From Pseudodesulfovibrio thermohalotolerans (GTDB taxonomy: Bacteria > Desulfobacterota > Desulfovibrionia > Desulfovibrionales > Desulfovibrionaceae), in NCBI RefSeq assembly GCF_021353295.2, contig NZ_CP120635.1, forward strand, positions 2,683,501-2,747,500: a DNA stretch of 64,000 nt. The letters run 5' to 3'. The position numbers and the translations under genes were made by a program. The notes under the pieces are model-generated. The model had not been told where the DNA came from, searched no databases, and saw nothing but the letters and a program-made list of their open reading frames with translations. This document shows, in pieces, positions 16,588-25,351 of the stretch (positions within the stretch are counted from its first letter, which is position 1; the number at the start of each line of letters is the position of its first letter).

Positions 16588-19500
16588 ATGGAAAGATTCA
16601 CCGCCGACCTGCACATTCATTCCCGTTTTTCGCGTGCCACCAGCAAGAACCTGACCATCCGGAACCTGGCTGCCTGGGGTCGTCTCAAGGGACTTTCCGT
16701 CCTTGGCTCGGGCGACTTCACCCACCCCGAATGGCTGGCCGAAATCGAAGAGCAACTGGAGGACAACGGCAAGGGCCTTTTCGTCCTCAGGGAGCCCGAC
16801 GGGCTGGAAAAGGAAATCCCCACCTTTGACGGAGAGATTCCCGGCCGCACCCGTTTCATGCTCCAGACGGAGATCAGCTCGATCTACAAGCGCGGCGGCA
16901 AGGTCCGCAAGGTGCACAACCTTGTCTTCATGCCCAACCTGGACGCGGTGTACAAATTCAACGAAAGGCTCGGCGAAGTGGGCAACCTGGCCTCGGATGG
17001 CCGTCCCATCCTCGGACTGGACTCCCGCGATCTTCTGGACCTGGTGCTGGACACCCACTCGCAGGCATTCCTGGTCCCGGCCCACATCTGGACGCCGTGG
17101 TTCTCCCTGTTCGGCTCCAAATCCGGCTTCAATTCCATCCGCGAATGCTTCGGCGACTACGCCGAGGAGATATTCGCCATGGAGACCGGACTTTCCTCGG
17201 ACCCCGAAATGAACTGGACTTGGTCCGAACTGGACCGCATTAGGCTCATCTCCAACTCCGACGCCCACTCCGGCGAAAAGCTCGGCCGGGAAACCAACCT
17301 GTTCCGCGGCGAAATTTCCTATGAAGGCATCTACCGCGCCCTGCGCGGCGAAGGGCTGGGGAACAAATTCCTCGGCACAGTCGAATTCTTCCCCGAGGAG
17401 GGCAAGTACCACATGGACGGCCACCGCAAATGCGGCGTATCCATGGATCCCCACGAGACCATCGCCCGCGACGGCATCTGCCCGGTCTGCGGCAAGCCCG
17501 TGACCGTGGGCGTATACAACCGCGTGCTGGAACTGGCGGACCGCGAGGAGCCGGTCCAGCCTGCGGGCGCGCCCGGCTTCGTCTCGCTCATTCCGCTCAA
17601 GGAGATCCTATCCGAGGTGCTCGGCGTCGGTCCGGGCTCCAAGAAGGTCAACCACCTTTACATGAAGCTCATTCGGGAGTTCGGCAACGAACTCGACATC
17701 CTCCAGCGGGCACCCGCCGAGGATCTCAACCGCTTTTCCTGCCACCTGGCCGAAGGCATCACCCGTATGCGCGACGGGCAGGTCATCCGCAAAGCCGGGT
17801 TCGACGGTGAATTCGGCGTCATCTCGGTCTTCTCGGAAAAAGAGCGGGCCCAGATCAAGAACGGGGGCGAACTGATCCACATTCCCCGTCCCGAACCCCG
17901 GCCCGATCCGGGGCTGACCACGCCCTGCCGCGCCGTCGCAAGGCCCAAGATCGAGGCCGTGCCGCTGTCCTACAACCAGGGCCAGCGGCAAGCCATCGAC
18001 GCGGGCCCCGGCCCGGTGCTTGTCCTTGCCGGTCCCGGCACGGGCAAGACCCAGACCCTCATGGGACGGGTGGAACGGCTCATGGACGAAGGCGTCAACC
18101 CCAAGCGCATCCTGGCCCTGACCTTCACCAAGCGGGCCGCCCAGGAAATGCGCGACAGGCTGCACGCCCTTCGCGGCGAAAATGCCGAGATGCCCCAGGC
18201 GGGCACCCTGCATTCCCTGTGCTTCGACTACTGGAAGCACGCCTATTCCGAGACGCCCATCGTGGTGCCCGAGGACGCGGCCAAAAAACTTTTCGTCGAG
18301 GTCAACCCGGATTTTTCGGGCAGGAACCTCAACCACTATTGGAACAAGTACCTCCTGGCCCGGGAACAACTGACCGAGTTACCCGAGAATCTGGCCGAGG
18401 CGCACATCAACTACGGCAACCAGAAAAACCACTGGGACCTGGTCGACTATACCGACCTGCTGGAGTTCATGCTCGAACAGAGCGGCGCGCCCACTTTCCA
18501 CATGCCCTACAGCCATGTCCTGGTGGACGAGGTCCAGGACCTCAGCCCCCTGCAACTGGCCGTCATCAAGGGCATCGCCGGAACCGCGGGCGAGGGACTG
18601 TTCTTCATCGGCGACCCCAAGCAGTCCATTTACGGATTCCGGGGTGCCGTGGGCAATGTGGAGGAACACCTCAAGGGACTGTGGCCGAACATCAAATCCA
18701 TCACCCTGACCGACAACTACCGCTCTGGCCAGACCATCCTTGATGGCGCGGGCAACCTTTTCCCGGACTCGCCGCGCCTCACGGCCCGCAAGGACATCAC
18801 CGCCACCATGCACATGTTCGAGGCCCCGGACTCCCTGCATGAGGCCACCTGGATCAGCGACAAGATCAAGGGGCTCATCGGGGCCACCAGCCACTCCATC
18901 GCGGACAACGAGGGAGGCGGCGAAATGGCTCCGGGCGACATCGCCGTGCTGGTGCGCTTCAAGCAGATCATCCCGACCATCGAAAAGGCGCTCAAGCGCG
19001 CCGGCGTGCCCGTGTCCACCCCCGAACTGGAAGGATTCTGGCAGGAACCGCGCGTGGCCGCCATCCTCAAGGCCGCGCAGCAATTCCTGGGCATGACCCT
19101 GTCCGGCGTGGAAGACACCATCGAGATTCCGGATCACATTCTGGCCAAGGGCCCCGTCGGCCTGGCCGCCTACCTGAACGAAACCCCGCCCTTCGACCAG
19201 TTTTTCTGGGACAGCCGCCAGTTCAAGGAACTCAAGGCCGAATTCGACCGGCGCGGCGGCTGGCAGGGGTTGGTCAACTGGGTATCGTTGCAAACTGAGC
19301 TGGAACTTGTCCGCCGAACCGCGGAGAAGGTCCAGATCATGACCCTGCACGCCTCCAAGGGGCTGGAATTCGAAGCCGTGTTCATGCCCGCCTGCGAGGA
19401 AGGCATCCTGCCGTTCGCGGGCATGGACCTCCTCACCGCAAAAATCACTCTGACCCCCGGCCGGGGGCAGCGTTTCCACGAGGAACGCCGCCTCATGTAC

Positions 19501-19686
19501 GTGGGTATGACGCGCGCGCGGCGCAATCTCTATCTCACCTACGCCCAGGAAAGACAGCTCTTCGGCAGGACCCTGTCTCTGCCGAGGTCACGCTATCTGC
19601 GGGAAATCCCCGAGGCACTCCTGACAAAATCAGCCCTGGCCGCACGCAAGGTGACCAAGGAAAAGCAGCTCGGCCTGCTCGACTAG
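16588..19686 (+). CDS. EndoQ-like PHP endonuclease fused to UvrD/PcrA-type DNA helicase
   Basis: 1032 residues. Residues 1-400 are a PHP-family domain of the endonuclease Q type: metal motif DLHIHSRFSR at 6-15, GSGDFTHPEW, PAHIWTPWFS, SNSDAHSGEKLG near 225, and a zinc-ribbon-like segment with CPVCGK near 300. From about 465 onward it is a superfamily 1 helicase: Walker A AGPGTGKTQTL, TFTKRAAQEM, DEVQDLSPLQ, GDPKQSIYGFRG, TLHASKGLEF and MYVGMTRARRNL. EndoQ nicks DNA 5' of deaminated bases or abasic sites; a 3'-5' helicase in the same chain could open the nicked strand. That joint function is inference. Transcribed divergently from marR. Confidence 0.88.
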   Translation: MERFTADLHIHSRFSRATSKNLTIRNLAAWGRLKGLSVLGSGDFTHPEWLAEIEEQLEDNGKGLFVLREPDGLEKEIPTFDGEIPGRTRFMLQTEISSIYKRGGKVRKVHNLVFMPNLDAVYKFNERLGEVGNLASDGRPILGLDSRDLLDLVLDTHSQAFLVPAHIWTPWFSLFGSKSGFNSIRECFGDYAEEIFAMETGLSSDPEMNWTWSELDRIRLISNSDAHSGEKLGRETNLFRGEISYEGIYRALRGEGLGNKFLGTVEFFPEEGKYHMDGHRKCGVSMDPHETIARDGICPVCGKPVTVGVYNRVLELADREEPVQPAGAPGFVSLIPLKEILSEVLGVGPGSKKVNHLYMKLIREFGNELDILQRAPAEDLNRFSCHLAEGITRMRDGQVIRKAGFDGEFGVISVFSEKERAQIKNGGELIHIPRPEPRPDPGLTTPCRAVARPKIEAVPLSYNQGQRQAIDAGPGPVLVLAGPGTGKTQTLMGRVERLMDEGVNPKRILALTFTKRAAQEMRDRLHALRGENAEMPQAGTLHSLCFDYWKHAYSETPIVVPEDAAKKLFVEVNPDFSGRNLNHYWNKYLLAREQLTELPENLAEAHINYGNQKNHWDLVDYTDLLEFMLEQSGAPTFHMPYSHVLVDEVQDLSPLQLAVIKGIAGTAGEGLFFIGDPKQSIYGFRGAVGNVEEHLKGLWPNIKSITLTDNYRSGQTILDGAGNLFPDSPRLTARKDITATMHMFEAPDSLHEATWISDKIKGLIGATSHSIADNEGGGEMAPGDIAVLVRFKQIIPTIEKALKRAGVPVSTPELEGFWQEPRVAAILKAAQQFLGMTLSGVEDTIEIPDHILAKGPVGLAAYLNETPPFDQFFWDSRQFKELKAEFDRRGGWQGLVNWVSLQTELELVRRTAEKVQIMTLHASKGLEFEAVFMPACEEGILPFAGMDLLTAKITLTPGRGQRFHEERRLMYVGMTRARRNLYLTYAQERQLFGRTLSLPRSRYLREIPEALLTKSALAARKVTKEKQLGLLD

Positions 19687-19697
19687 AGAAAGAAGCG

Positions 19698-19785
19698 ACA
19701 CCTTCACGCTCCGCATGATCTGCGGGACGCGAAGACGCCGAGCCGGTGTAACCGGCGGTAAACATCCAAGGTGTGAAACCGATGT
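19698..19785 (+). ncRNA. possible structured leader RNA upstream of cbiR-cobU
   Basis: The gap before cbiR can fold into CCGCA/TGCGG (19711-19725) and GCCGG/CCGGC (19742-19756) hairpins closed by ACACCTT (19698-19704) with AAGGTGT (19768-19774). A competing stem ACATC/GATGT (19762-19766 with 19781-19785) cannot form as a simple nested helix with the closing stem. It does not match the cobalamin riboswitch consensus (no GCCACTG or B12-box sequence seen). Structure only; function unknown. Confidence 0.3.
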
Positions 19786-19863
19786 TGAAACAATTCTCTA
19801 TACACGGCCATAGCCCAAACCCCGCCACGCCGCCCGCCATCCGGACGGCGCGCCGCAAACGCC

Positions 19864-20712
19864 ATGCACCAAAATTCTAATTCCCGGAAACCGAACGGAT
19901 TCCCGCCCGAGGCCCGAAAGGCCAAAGACGAATCAGCGCGTCCCGACCTCCCCTCCGTGCGCGATGTCGAGGAGAAATGGAATGTGCGCTTCCCGTTCAA
20001 TCTGGCCGCGCCCTCGGCCGTGCTGCCCGCCGGGGTGGCCGAAAACAGCCTGTTCCTGGCCGATTTTTTCCCTGAGATCGCGCTGCTGTTCTTCGAAACC
20101 GAATCCTGCCTGGCCTACACCGACGAGGACCTGCCGCCCTGGCTGGCAGACCTGCCCTGTTCCTGGCACGTGCACATGCCGCTGGACCTGCCGTGGGAAG
20201 CGGGCATCGACACGGTCTGGCAAAAGATCGACGGGCTGATCGACAAGCTCGCCCTGGTCTCGCCCCATGCCTACGTGCTGCATCCGCCCACCGCGCCCGA
20301 CATGCTCCCGGCCCTGGCGGACCGACTGCGGGACAAAGGCGTGCCGCCGTCCCGCTTCCTCATCGAGAACGTTGGCCTGTGCAGCCTGACCCCGGTATGG
20401 GACGAGGTCGTCGAGGGCGGCTTCTCCGCCTGCCTGGACATCGGCCATATCCTGGCTTACGGACAGCGCGACATTCTCCGACTGCCCGGCCTCTGGGAGC
20501 GCGTTCGAATGCTGCATGTCTACGGGGCCGAACGGGACATGCGCCACTGGCCCCTGCGCGAGCTGGACCCGGTGGGACAGGTCCTGCTGCGGCACCTGGT
20601 AGATCGGACCTCGGACATCACCCTGACCCTTGAAGTCTTCCGCGAAGAGGAGCTGTTCGACTCCTTGGACCTCTTCGCCCAATGGTTTTCGCAATGGAGC
20701 AACAATAAATGA
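19864..20712 (+). CDS. cbiR: cobamide-remodelling hydrolase CbiR-like (TIM-barrel)
   Basis: 282 residues. The chain looks like a xylose-isomerase/AP-endonuclease-type TIM barrel: VRFPFNLAAPS, SWHVHMPLDLPW, HPPTAP, FLIENVGLCSLTPVWDEV, ACLDIGHILAYGQ, MLHVYGAERDMRHWPL and TLEVFREEELFDSL, with metal-binding candidates among the His, Glu and Asp residues. Its 4-base ATGA overlap with cobU points to CbiR, which removes the nucleotide loop from cobamides so that the corrinoid can be rebuilt. The name rests on fold plus neighbour and should be confirmed. The N-terminal 40 residues are likely disordered and the start is uncertain. Confidence 0.72.
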   Translation: MHQNSNSRKPNGFPPEARKAKDESARPDLPSVRDVEEKWNVRFPFNLAAPSAVLPAGVAENSLFLADFFPEIALLFFETESCLAYTDEDLPPWLADLPCSWHVHMPLDLPWEAGIDTVWQKIDGLIDKLALVSPHAYVLHPPTAPDMLPALADRLRDKGVPPSRFLIENVGLCSLTPVWDEVVEGGFSACLDIGHILAYGQRDILRLPGLWERVRMLHVYGAERDMRHWPLRELDPVGQVLLRHLVDRTSDITLTLEVFREEELFDSLDLFAQWFSQWSNNK

Positions 20713-21218
20713 TTACCCTGGTACTCGGCGGCAACAAATCCGGAAAGTCCGATTTTGCCCTCGATCTGCTCGCCCAAGCCTCCGGTCCGACCCTGTTCGT
20801 GGCCACCGGAAAGGCTCGGGACATGGAGTTCCGCGAACAAATTCGCAAACACCGTAAAAGCCGGACTCCGTATATCGAAGTGGCGGAAGTCGCCGAGGAC
20901 TTGCCTCATACGCTCCAAAAGGCTAAATTGACATTTCCGGCCGTGTTGGTGGACAGCCTTGATTATTGGCTGTTCTCCTGCAGGGAAGCCGGATGTGAGC
21001 CGGAAAAAGTTGAAGAATTCATAGCAGTTCTCAACAACTGGGGCTCCACGGATTTGATACTCGTCTCCTGTGAGACAGGGCTTGGACCGTTGCCTGCGGG
21101 CAGTCAGGTCCGGGCCTTCGTGCGGAGCCTCGGCGCGCTCAACCAAGCTGTCGCCGTTCAGGCCGACCAGGCGTTTCTGGTTGCGGCCGGGCTGCCGTTA
21201 ACCCTGAAACAGGGATAA
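20709..21218 (+). CDS. cobU: adenosylcobinamide kinase/guanylyltransferase CobU
   Basis: 169 residues. P-loop GGNKSGKS at 7-14, the KARDMEFREQIRKHR block typical of CobU, then VLVDSLDYWLF and LVSCETGLGPLP. The enzyme phosphorylates adenosylcobinamide and adds GMP, preparing it for attachment of a new lower ligand. Start overlaps the cbiR stop (ATGA), so the two form a salvage/remodelling unit. Other cobamide genes such as cobS, cobT and cobD are not in this window. Confidence 0.88.
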   Translation: MITLVLGGNKSGKSDFALDLLAQASGPTLFVATGKARDMEFREQIRKHRKSRTPYIEVAEVAEDLPHTLQKAKLTFPAVLVDSLDYWLFSCREAGCEPEKVEEFIAVLNNWGSTDLILVSCETGLGPLPAGSQVRAFVRSLGALNQAVAVQADQAFLVAAGLPLTLKQG

Positions 21219-21221
21219 TAC

Positions 21222-22217
21222 GTGGCACTTTTTCGACAACTTGAAGAACAGGTCGACCAACTCCTCAGCCTGTTCAACAAGGAAGACAACTGGCTGATTC
21301 TCATCAATGCCGACCCGGATGCCCTGGGTTCGGCGCTGGCCTTGAAACGGATCATGACCCGCCGGGTCAACGCCGCGGCCATCGCGCAGATTAACGAGAT
21401 CAAGCGGCCCGACAACCTGTCCATGATCCGGTACTGCCGCATCCCCACGCAGAAGCTCATCCCCAATCTCGCGGCCCAATACGACAAATTCGCCCTGGTG
21501 GACTCCCAGCCCCATCACAACCCGGAGTTCAAGCAGTTCGACTTTTCGGTGGTCATCGACCACCACCCCATTCAGCAGGACAACCTGGTCCAGGCCGAAT
21601 TCGTGGACATCCGCCCCAAATACGGCGCGGTCTGCACCATGATGACCGAATACCTCTACAACATGAAAATCCGTCCGGCCAAGCTGCTGGCCACGGCCCT
21701 CATGTACGGCATCCGCTGCGACACCAAGACCTTTGAGCGCGAATTCATCGACGCGGACATGGCCGCCTTCAAGTACCTGAACAAATTCGCGGACTCCAAG
21801 CTGATGAACCGAATCAGCCGCAGTGAATTCCACCTGGACTGGATGCGCTATTTCTCCCGCGCCTTCTACAACCTGCGGCGCATCGGCCACGGGCTCTTCG
21901 CCCACTGCGGCAACGTGGACAACCCGGACATCCTGGTCATTGTCGCCGACTTCTTCACCCGCGTGCACAATGTCCCCTGGGTGGTGGTTTCAGGCACGGC
22001 CGAAGGCAAGCTCGTGTGCATCTTCCGCGGCGACGGACTGCGGCGCGACATGGGCACAATGGCCCAGAAGCTCATGAACGGCCTGGGTTCCGCCGGTGGA
22101 CACCAGCAGGCCGCCAGGGCCGAGGTCGACCTGTCCGAACTGGAAGGCGTGGACCCGGAAATCTTCATGCTCAAACGGCTCGGCCACGGACGAAAATCCG
22201 CTATCCGCCGCATCTAA
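21222..22217 (+). CDS. DHH/DHHA1-family phosphoesterase
   Basis: 331 residues, GTG start. DHH motifs: LINADPDALGSALAL, LVDSQPHHN, VIDHHP, and a C-terminal DHHA1 domain with GSAGGHQQAARAEV. The family includes NrnA-type nanoRNases, pAp phosphatases and cyclic-dinucleotide hydrolases; the substrate is not decidable here. It is shorter than GdpP and has no membrane or PAS domains, so it is cytoplasmic. It follows cobU after 3 bases and precedes polA by 19 bases. Confidence 0.85.
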   Translation: MALFRQLEEQVDQLLSLFNKEDNWLILINADPDALGSALALKRIMTRRVNAAAIAQINEIKRPDNLSMIRYCRIPTQKLIPNLAAQYDKFALVDSQPHHNPEFKQFDFSVVIDHHPIQQDNLVQAEFVDIRPKYGAVCTMMTEYLYNMKIRPAKLLATALMYGIRCDTKTFEREFIDADMAAFKYLNKFADSKLMNRISRSEFHLDWMRYFSRAFYNLRRIGHGLFAHCGNVDNPDILVIVADFFTRVHNVPWVVVSGTAEGKLVCIFRGDGLRRDMGTMAQKLMNGLGSAGGHQQAARAEVDLSELEGVDPEIFMLKRLGHGRKSAIRRI

Positions 22218-22236
22218 CCCCTACCCCCTCATATCT

Positions 22237-24903
22237 ATGTCGTTAAAAGAACGCCTCAATTTCGATAAGGACCCGGTTTACCTCATCGACGGAACAGCCT
22301 TGCTCTACCGGGCCTTTTACGCCCGCGCGGACCTGTCCCGATCGGACGGGTTCCCGACCAACGCCATCAACACGGTCATGCGCGTGCTCATGAACCTGCT
22401 CAAGAACGAAAATCCCGGGCACATCGTCTTTCTCATGGACGGCAAAGGCCCGACCTTCCGCAACGAGGCGTATCCCGAATACAAGGCCAACCGGCCGGCC
22501 ATGCCCGAACCCCTGGCCGAACAGGTGGAGCCCGTGCGCCGGGGAGTGGAACTGCTCGGCATCAAGCTGCTGGTCACCAACGGCGTGGAGGCGGACGACT
22601 GCATCTGCTCTCTGGCCAACCGCTACAAGGCGGACCGGCCGATCATCATCCTGGCCTCCGACAAGGACATCAAGCAGTGCCTCGACGACCGGGTCGTCAT
22701 GGTCAGCCAGATGGGCCGCAAGGAAACCATCCACACCCTGGACTCCTTCCGCGAGGCCGAGGGCATGGAACCGGCCACCTGGCCGGACTTCCAGGCCGTG
22801 ATCGGCGACTCGGCGGACAACATCCCCGGCATCCCCAAGGTCGGCCCGGTGACGGCGCGCAAGATATTCGCCGCAACCGGCCCCACGCTTGAAGAGGTTC
22901 GCGACAATCTGGACAAGCTGCCGGAAAAGTTGCGGGCCAAGGTGGAACCCGAGCTGGACAATGTATTTCTCTACCGGGACCTGACGCGCATGAAAACCAA
23001 CTGCTGCGAACAGGATATGGACGAGTTTCTCCTCCAGCCGCCGGACCTGGACGCCCTGAACGCCTATTTCGAGGAATACGAGCTGCGCGGGTTGCAGCGA
23101 ATCCTGCCCAAGGACACGGGCAGCCGCGCAGGCCAGCCCCCGCTCGCCTCCACGCCCAAGCCCGTTTCCAAGGCAGCGCCCGCAGGAACGACCGAACAAT
23201 ATTCCTTGTTCGGCGGCGCGCCCGCCAACGAACCGCCCGCTGAACCGCTGGATGTGAACGTGGCGGAAACCGTTGACGGCCTGCCGGAGTTCGGCGGCGA
23301 AGACGTGGGGCTGACCTTTGAGGACGACGCCTTTTTCGTGGGTCTGAACGGACAGGAATACCGCTACACGGGGCCGGCCGAAGAGCTGATGCGCAAGATC
23401 GAACACGCCTCGGTCATTGCCACGCCGAGCGTACAGGACCTGCTTCGCGCGGACAAAGCCTGGGGCCACATCCTGTCGAGCCAATGGTTCGACCTGAGCC
23501 TGGCCGCCTATCTTCTCGACCCCGAGGCGCGCAATTACACCTGGGCGCGTCTCCGTCAGTCCATGTTCCAAGACGGCCGCCCGGAATTCGCGGAAGCGGT
23601 TCGCGGACTGCACCCGCAGTCCCAGGGACTGGCCGCGCTGGCCTACATGGCGGGCATCCGGGGCCAGGTGGAGGGCGCGCACCTGAACACGCTCATGCGT
23701 GAACTGGAACTGCCGCTCATCCCTGTGCTCACGGCCATGGAACGGGCAGGCATCTCCATCGACCCCAACGAGTTCAAGTCCTTCCTGGACGATGTGAACG
23801 GCCAGCTCGACGAATTGACCCGGACCATCATCAAACTGGCTGGCGAGGAATTCAATATCCGCTCAAGCCAACAGCTCGCCGTGGTCCTTTTCGACCGCCT
23901 CGGCATCAAGCCCGGGTCCAAGACGTCCACGGGTCTGCGCTCCACGGCCAACCAGGTGCTTGAAAAAATTCGAGACCAGCATCCCATCGTGGACGCGGTG
24001 CTCCAATTCCGTATGCTCGAAAAGCTGCGCTCCACCTACCTGGAGCCGCTTCCCAAGATGGTCGGCGCGGACGGACGGTTGCACACCCATTTCAACCAGC
24101 TTTCCACGGCCACCGGCAGGCTGTCGAGCTCCCAGCCAAACCTGCAGAACATCCCCATCCGGGGAGTGCACGGGCCGAGAATGCGCGCCTGCTTCAACGC
24201 GGCGGACGGCAACCTGCTGGCCGCGGCTGACTATTCCCAGATCGAACTGCGCGTCCTGGCCCATTTCTCCCAGGACCCGGCGCTCATCGACGCCTTCCGT
24301 CACGACGAGGACATCCACGCACGCACGGCCGCGCTCATCCATGACAAGGACATCAAGGATGTGACCTCCGATGAACGGCGCGGGGCCAAGACCATCAACT
24401 TCGGCCTGATCTACGGCATGGGCGTGCAGAAGCTCGCCCGCGAACTCCAGATCAAACAGACAGAGGCTCAGGAATTCACGGAGAAATACTTCGAGAAAAT
24501 GGCGACCCTCAAGGCGTACTACGACACCATCGTCAAGGACGCCGAGACGCACGGCTTCGTGACGACCCTTGCCGGACGCCGCCGCCTCCTGCCCGAGTTG
24601 CACTCCCGCAACAACCAGCTTGCAGCCCAGGCCCGCCGTCAGGCCGTCAACACCATCATTCAGGGTTCCGCCGCGGACATCATCAAGATGGCCATGGTCC
24701 AGACCTACAAGGACAAGCGGCTCAAGGAACTTGAGGCCCGGCTGATCCTCCAGGTTCACGATGAGCTCATAATCGAGGTCCCGGCCGCGAACATCGATCC
24801 CGCCGGAGCGAGGTTGACAGAGATCATGCAAAACGTGACCAAGCTGGACGTGCCGCTCAAGGTCGACCTGGGCGTGGGAAAAAACTGGGCCGAAGCGCAT
24901 TAA
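22237..24903 (+). CDS. polA: DNA polymerase I
   Basis: 888 residues from ATG 22237; the open frame extends further upstream inside the DHH gene but the family start is MSLKERLNF. The N-terminal 5' nuclease domain has YLIDGTALLYRAFYA, VFLMDGKGPTFR, GVEADDCICSLA and GDSADNIPGIPKVG. The polymerase domain is complete: ADYSQIELRVLAHFS (motif A), RRGAKTINFGLIYGMG (motif B) and LQVHDELIIEVP (motif C). The middle 3'-5' exonuclease domain (about 345-500) lacks the DTE-type metal motif, reading GLTFEDDAFFVGL, so proofreading is probably absent, as in Taq-like enzymes. Confidence 0.95.
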   Translation: MSLKERLNFDKDPVYLIDGTALLYRAFYARADLSRSDGFPTNAINTVMRVLMNLLKNENPGHIVFLMDGKGPTFRNEAYPEYKANRPAMPEPLAEQVEPVRRGVELLGIKLLVTNGVEADDCICSLANRYKADRPIIILASDKDIKQCLDDRVVMVSQMGRKETIHTLDSFREAEGMEPATWPDFQAVIGDSADNIPGIPKVGPVTARKIFAATGPTLEEVRDNLDKLPEKLRAKVEPELDNVFLYRDLTRMKTNCCEQDMDEFLLQPPDLDALNAYFEEYELRGLQRILPKDTGSRAGQPPLASTPKPVSKAAPAGTTEQYSLFGGAPANEPPAEPLDVNVAETVDGLPEFGGEDVGLTFEDDAFFVGLNGQEYRYTGPAEELMRKIEHASVIATPSVQDLLRADKAWGHILSSQWFDLSLAAYLLDPEARNYTWARLRQSMFQDGRPEFAEAVRGLHPQSQGLAALAYMAGIRGQVEGAHLNTLMRELELPLIPVLTAMERAGISIDPNEFKSFLDDVNGQLDELTRTIIKLAGEEFNIRSSQQLAVVLFDRLGIKPGSKTSTGLRSTANQVLEKIRDQHPIVDAVLQFRMLEKLRSTYLEPLPKMVGADGRLHTHFNQLSTATGRLSSSQPNLQNIPIRGVHGPRMRACFNAADGNLLAAADYSQIELRVLAHFSQDPALIDAFRHDEDIHARTAALIHDKDIKDVTSDERRGAKTINFGLIYGMGVQKLARELQIKQTEAQEFTEKYFEKMATLKAYYDTIVKDAETHGFVTTLAGRRRLLPELHSRNNQLAAQARRQAVNTIIQGSAADIIKMAMVQTYKDKRLKELEARLILQVHDELIIEVPAANIDPAGARLTEIMQNVTKLDVPLKVDLGVGKNWAEAH

Positions 24904-24956
24904 CGACTTCCGGCCCCGGACACCCCGTCGACGTCCATAGACATTGACAAAAAAAG

Positions 24957-24978
24957 AGCCCCGCGTTGCGGGGCTTTC
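24957..24978. terminator. terminator between polA and the small Cys-rich gene
   Basis: AGCCCCGC-GTT-GCGGGGCT with A-run before and TTTC after; can serve both converging transcripts. Confidence 0.8.
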
Positions 24979-24994
24979 TCATTGTCCTGCCGGG

Positions 24995-25198
24995 CTATTT
25001 GGTGTGGCATTGGTTGCAACAATAATAACACCCGTCGACGTTGTCATAATACCTGCGGGCCTCCCTGAGCGCGTCATGACAATTCGAGAACTCTCCGAGG
25101 TAGATACAATTTTCCGACAACGGTTTGTACCGGCAAGAGATCGTGTGCACCTCATGTTCGCCGGTGGGTTGCGCATTTTTGTTGACGTAGTATCTCAT
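24995..25198 (-). CDS. small cysteine-rich protein of unknown function
   Basis: 67 residues with an excellent ribosome site (AAAGGAGGCCTAGAA). Sequence features: MRYYVNKNAQPTGEHEVHT, then ISCRYKP, and a tyrosine/cysteine-rich end GCYYCCNQCH. The five cysteines and several histidines could bind a metal. From memory this is a widespread short protein family found in many bacteria, but no function is known to me. It has an AT-rich upstream region of its own and ends at the terminator shared with polA. Confidence 0.8.
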   Translation of the reverse strand: MRYYVNKNAQPTGEHEVHTISCRYKPLSENCIYLGEFSNCHDALREARRYYDNVDGCYYCCNQCHTK

Positions 25199-25302
25199 TT
25201 TCTAGGCCTCCTTTAATGTTTGAATTGCTGCAATTTTTATCGTATATTAAATAAATGTTCAATATATTATTAAGTTGAATATAGATATGCCTATGCAAAA
25301 AA

Positions 25303-25325
25303 AGCCCCGCTAAACGGGGCTTTCC
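25303..25325. terminator. intrinsic terminator for solute-binding protein gene
   Basis: AAAGCCCCG-CTAAA-CGGGGCTTT hairpin with A-rich flank on the plus strand, giving a U-run on the minus-strand transcript. Confidence 0.8.
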
Positions 25326-25351
25326 TTTTCTTTTCCGGCCCGACCTCGGGG

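Noticed and set aside
19687..19863. Cobalamin riboswitch or GEMM-type c-di-GMP riboswitch before cbiR
   Set aside because: Some short similarities (GGGACGCGAAG, ACCGATG) were seen, but the conserved core sequences of either class are not present in the right order, so only a generic structured leader is reported.
25005..25025. Sigma-54-like TGGCAT...TTGC element
   Set aside because: Spacing between the GG and GC dinucleotides is too short and the site lies inside the small Cys-rich gene.
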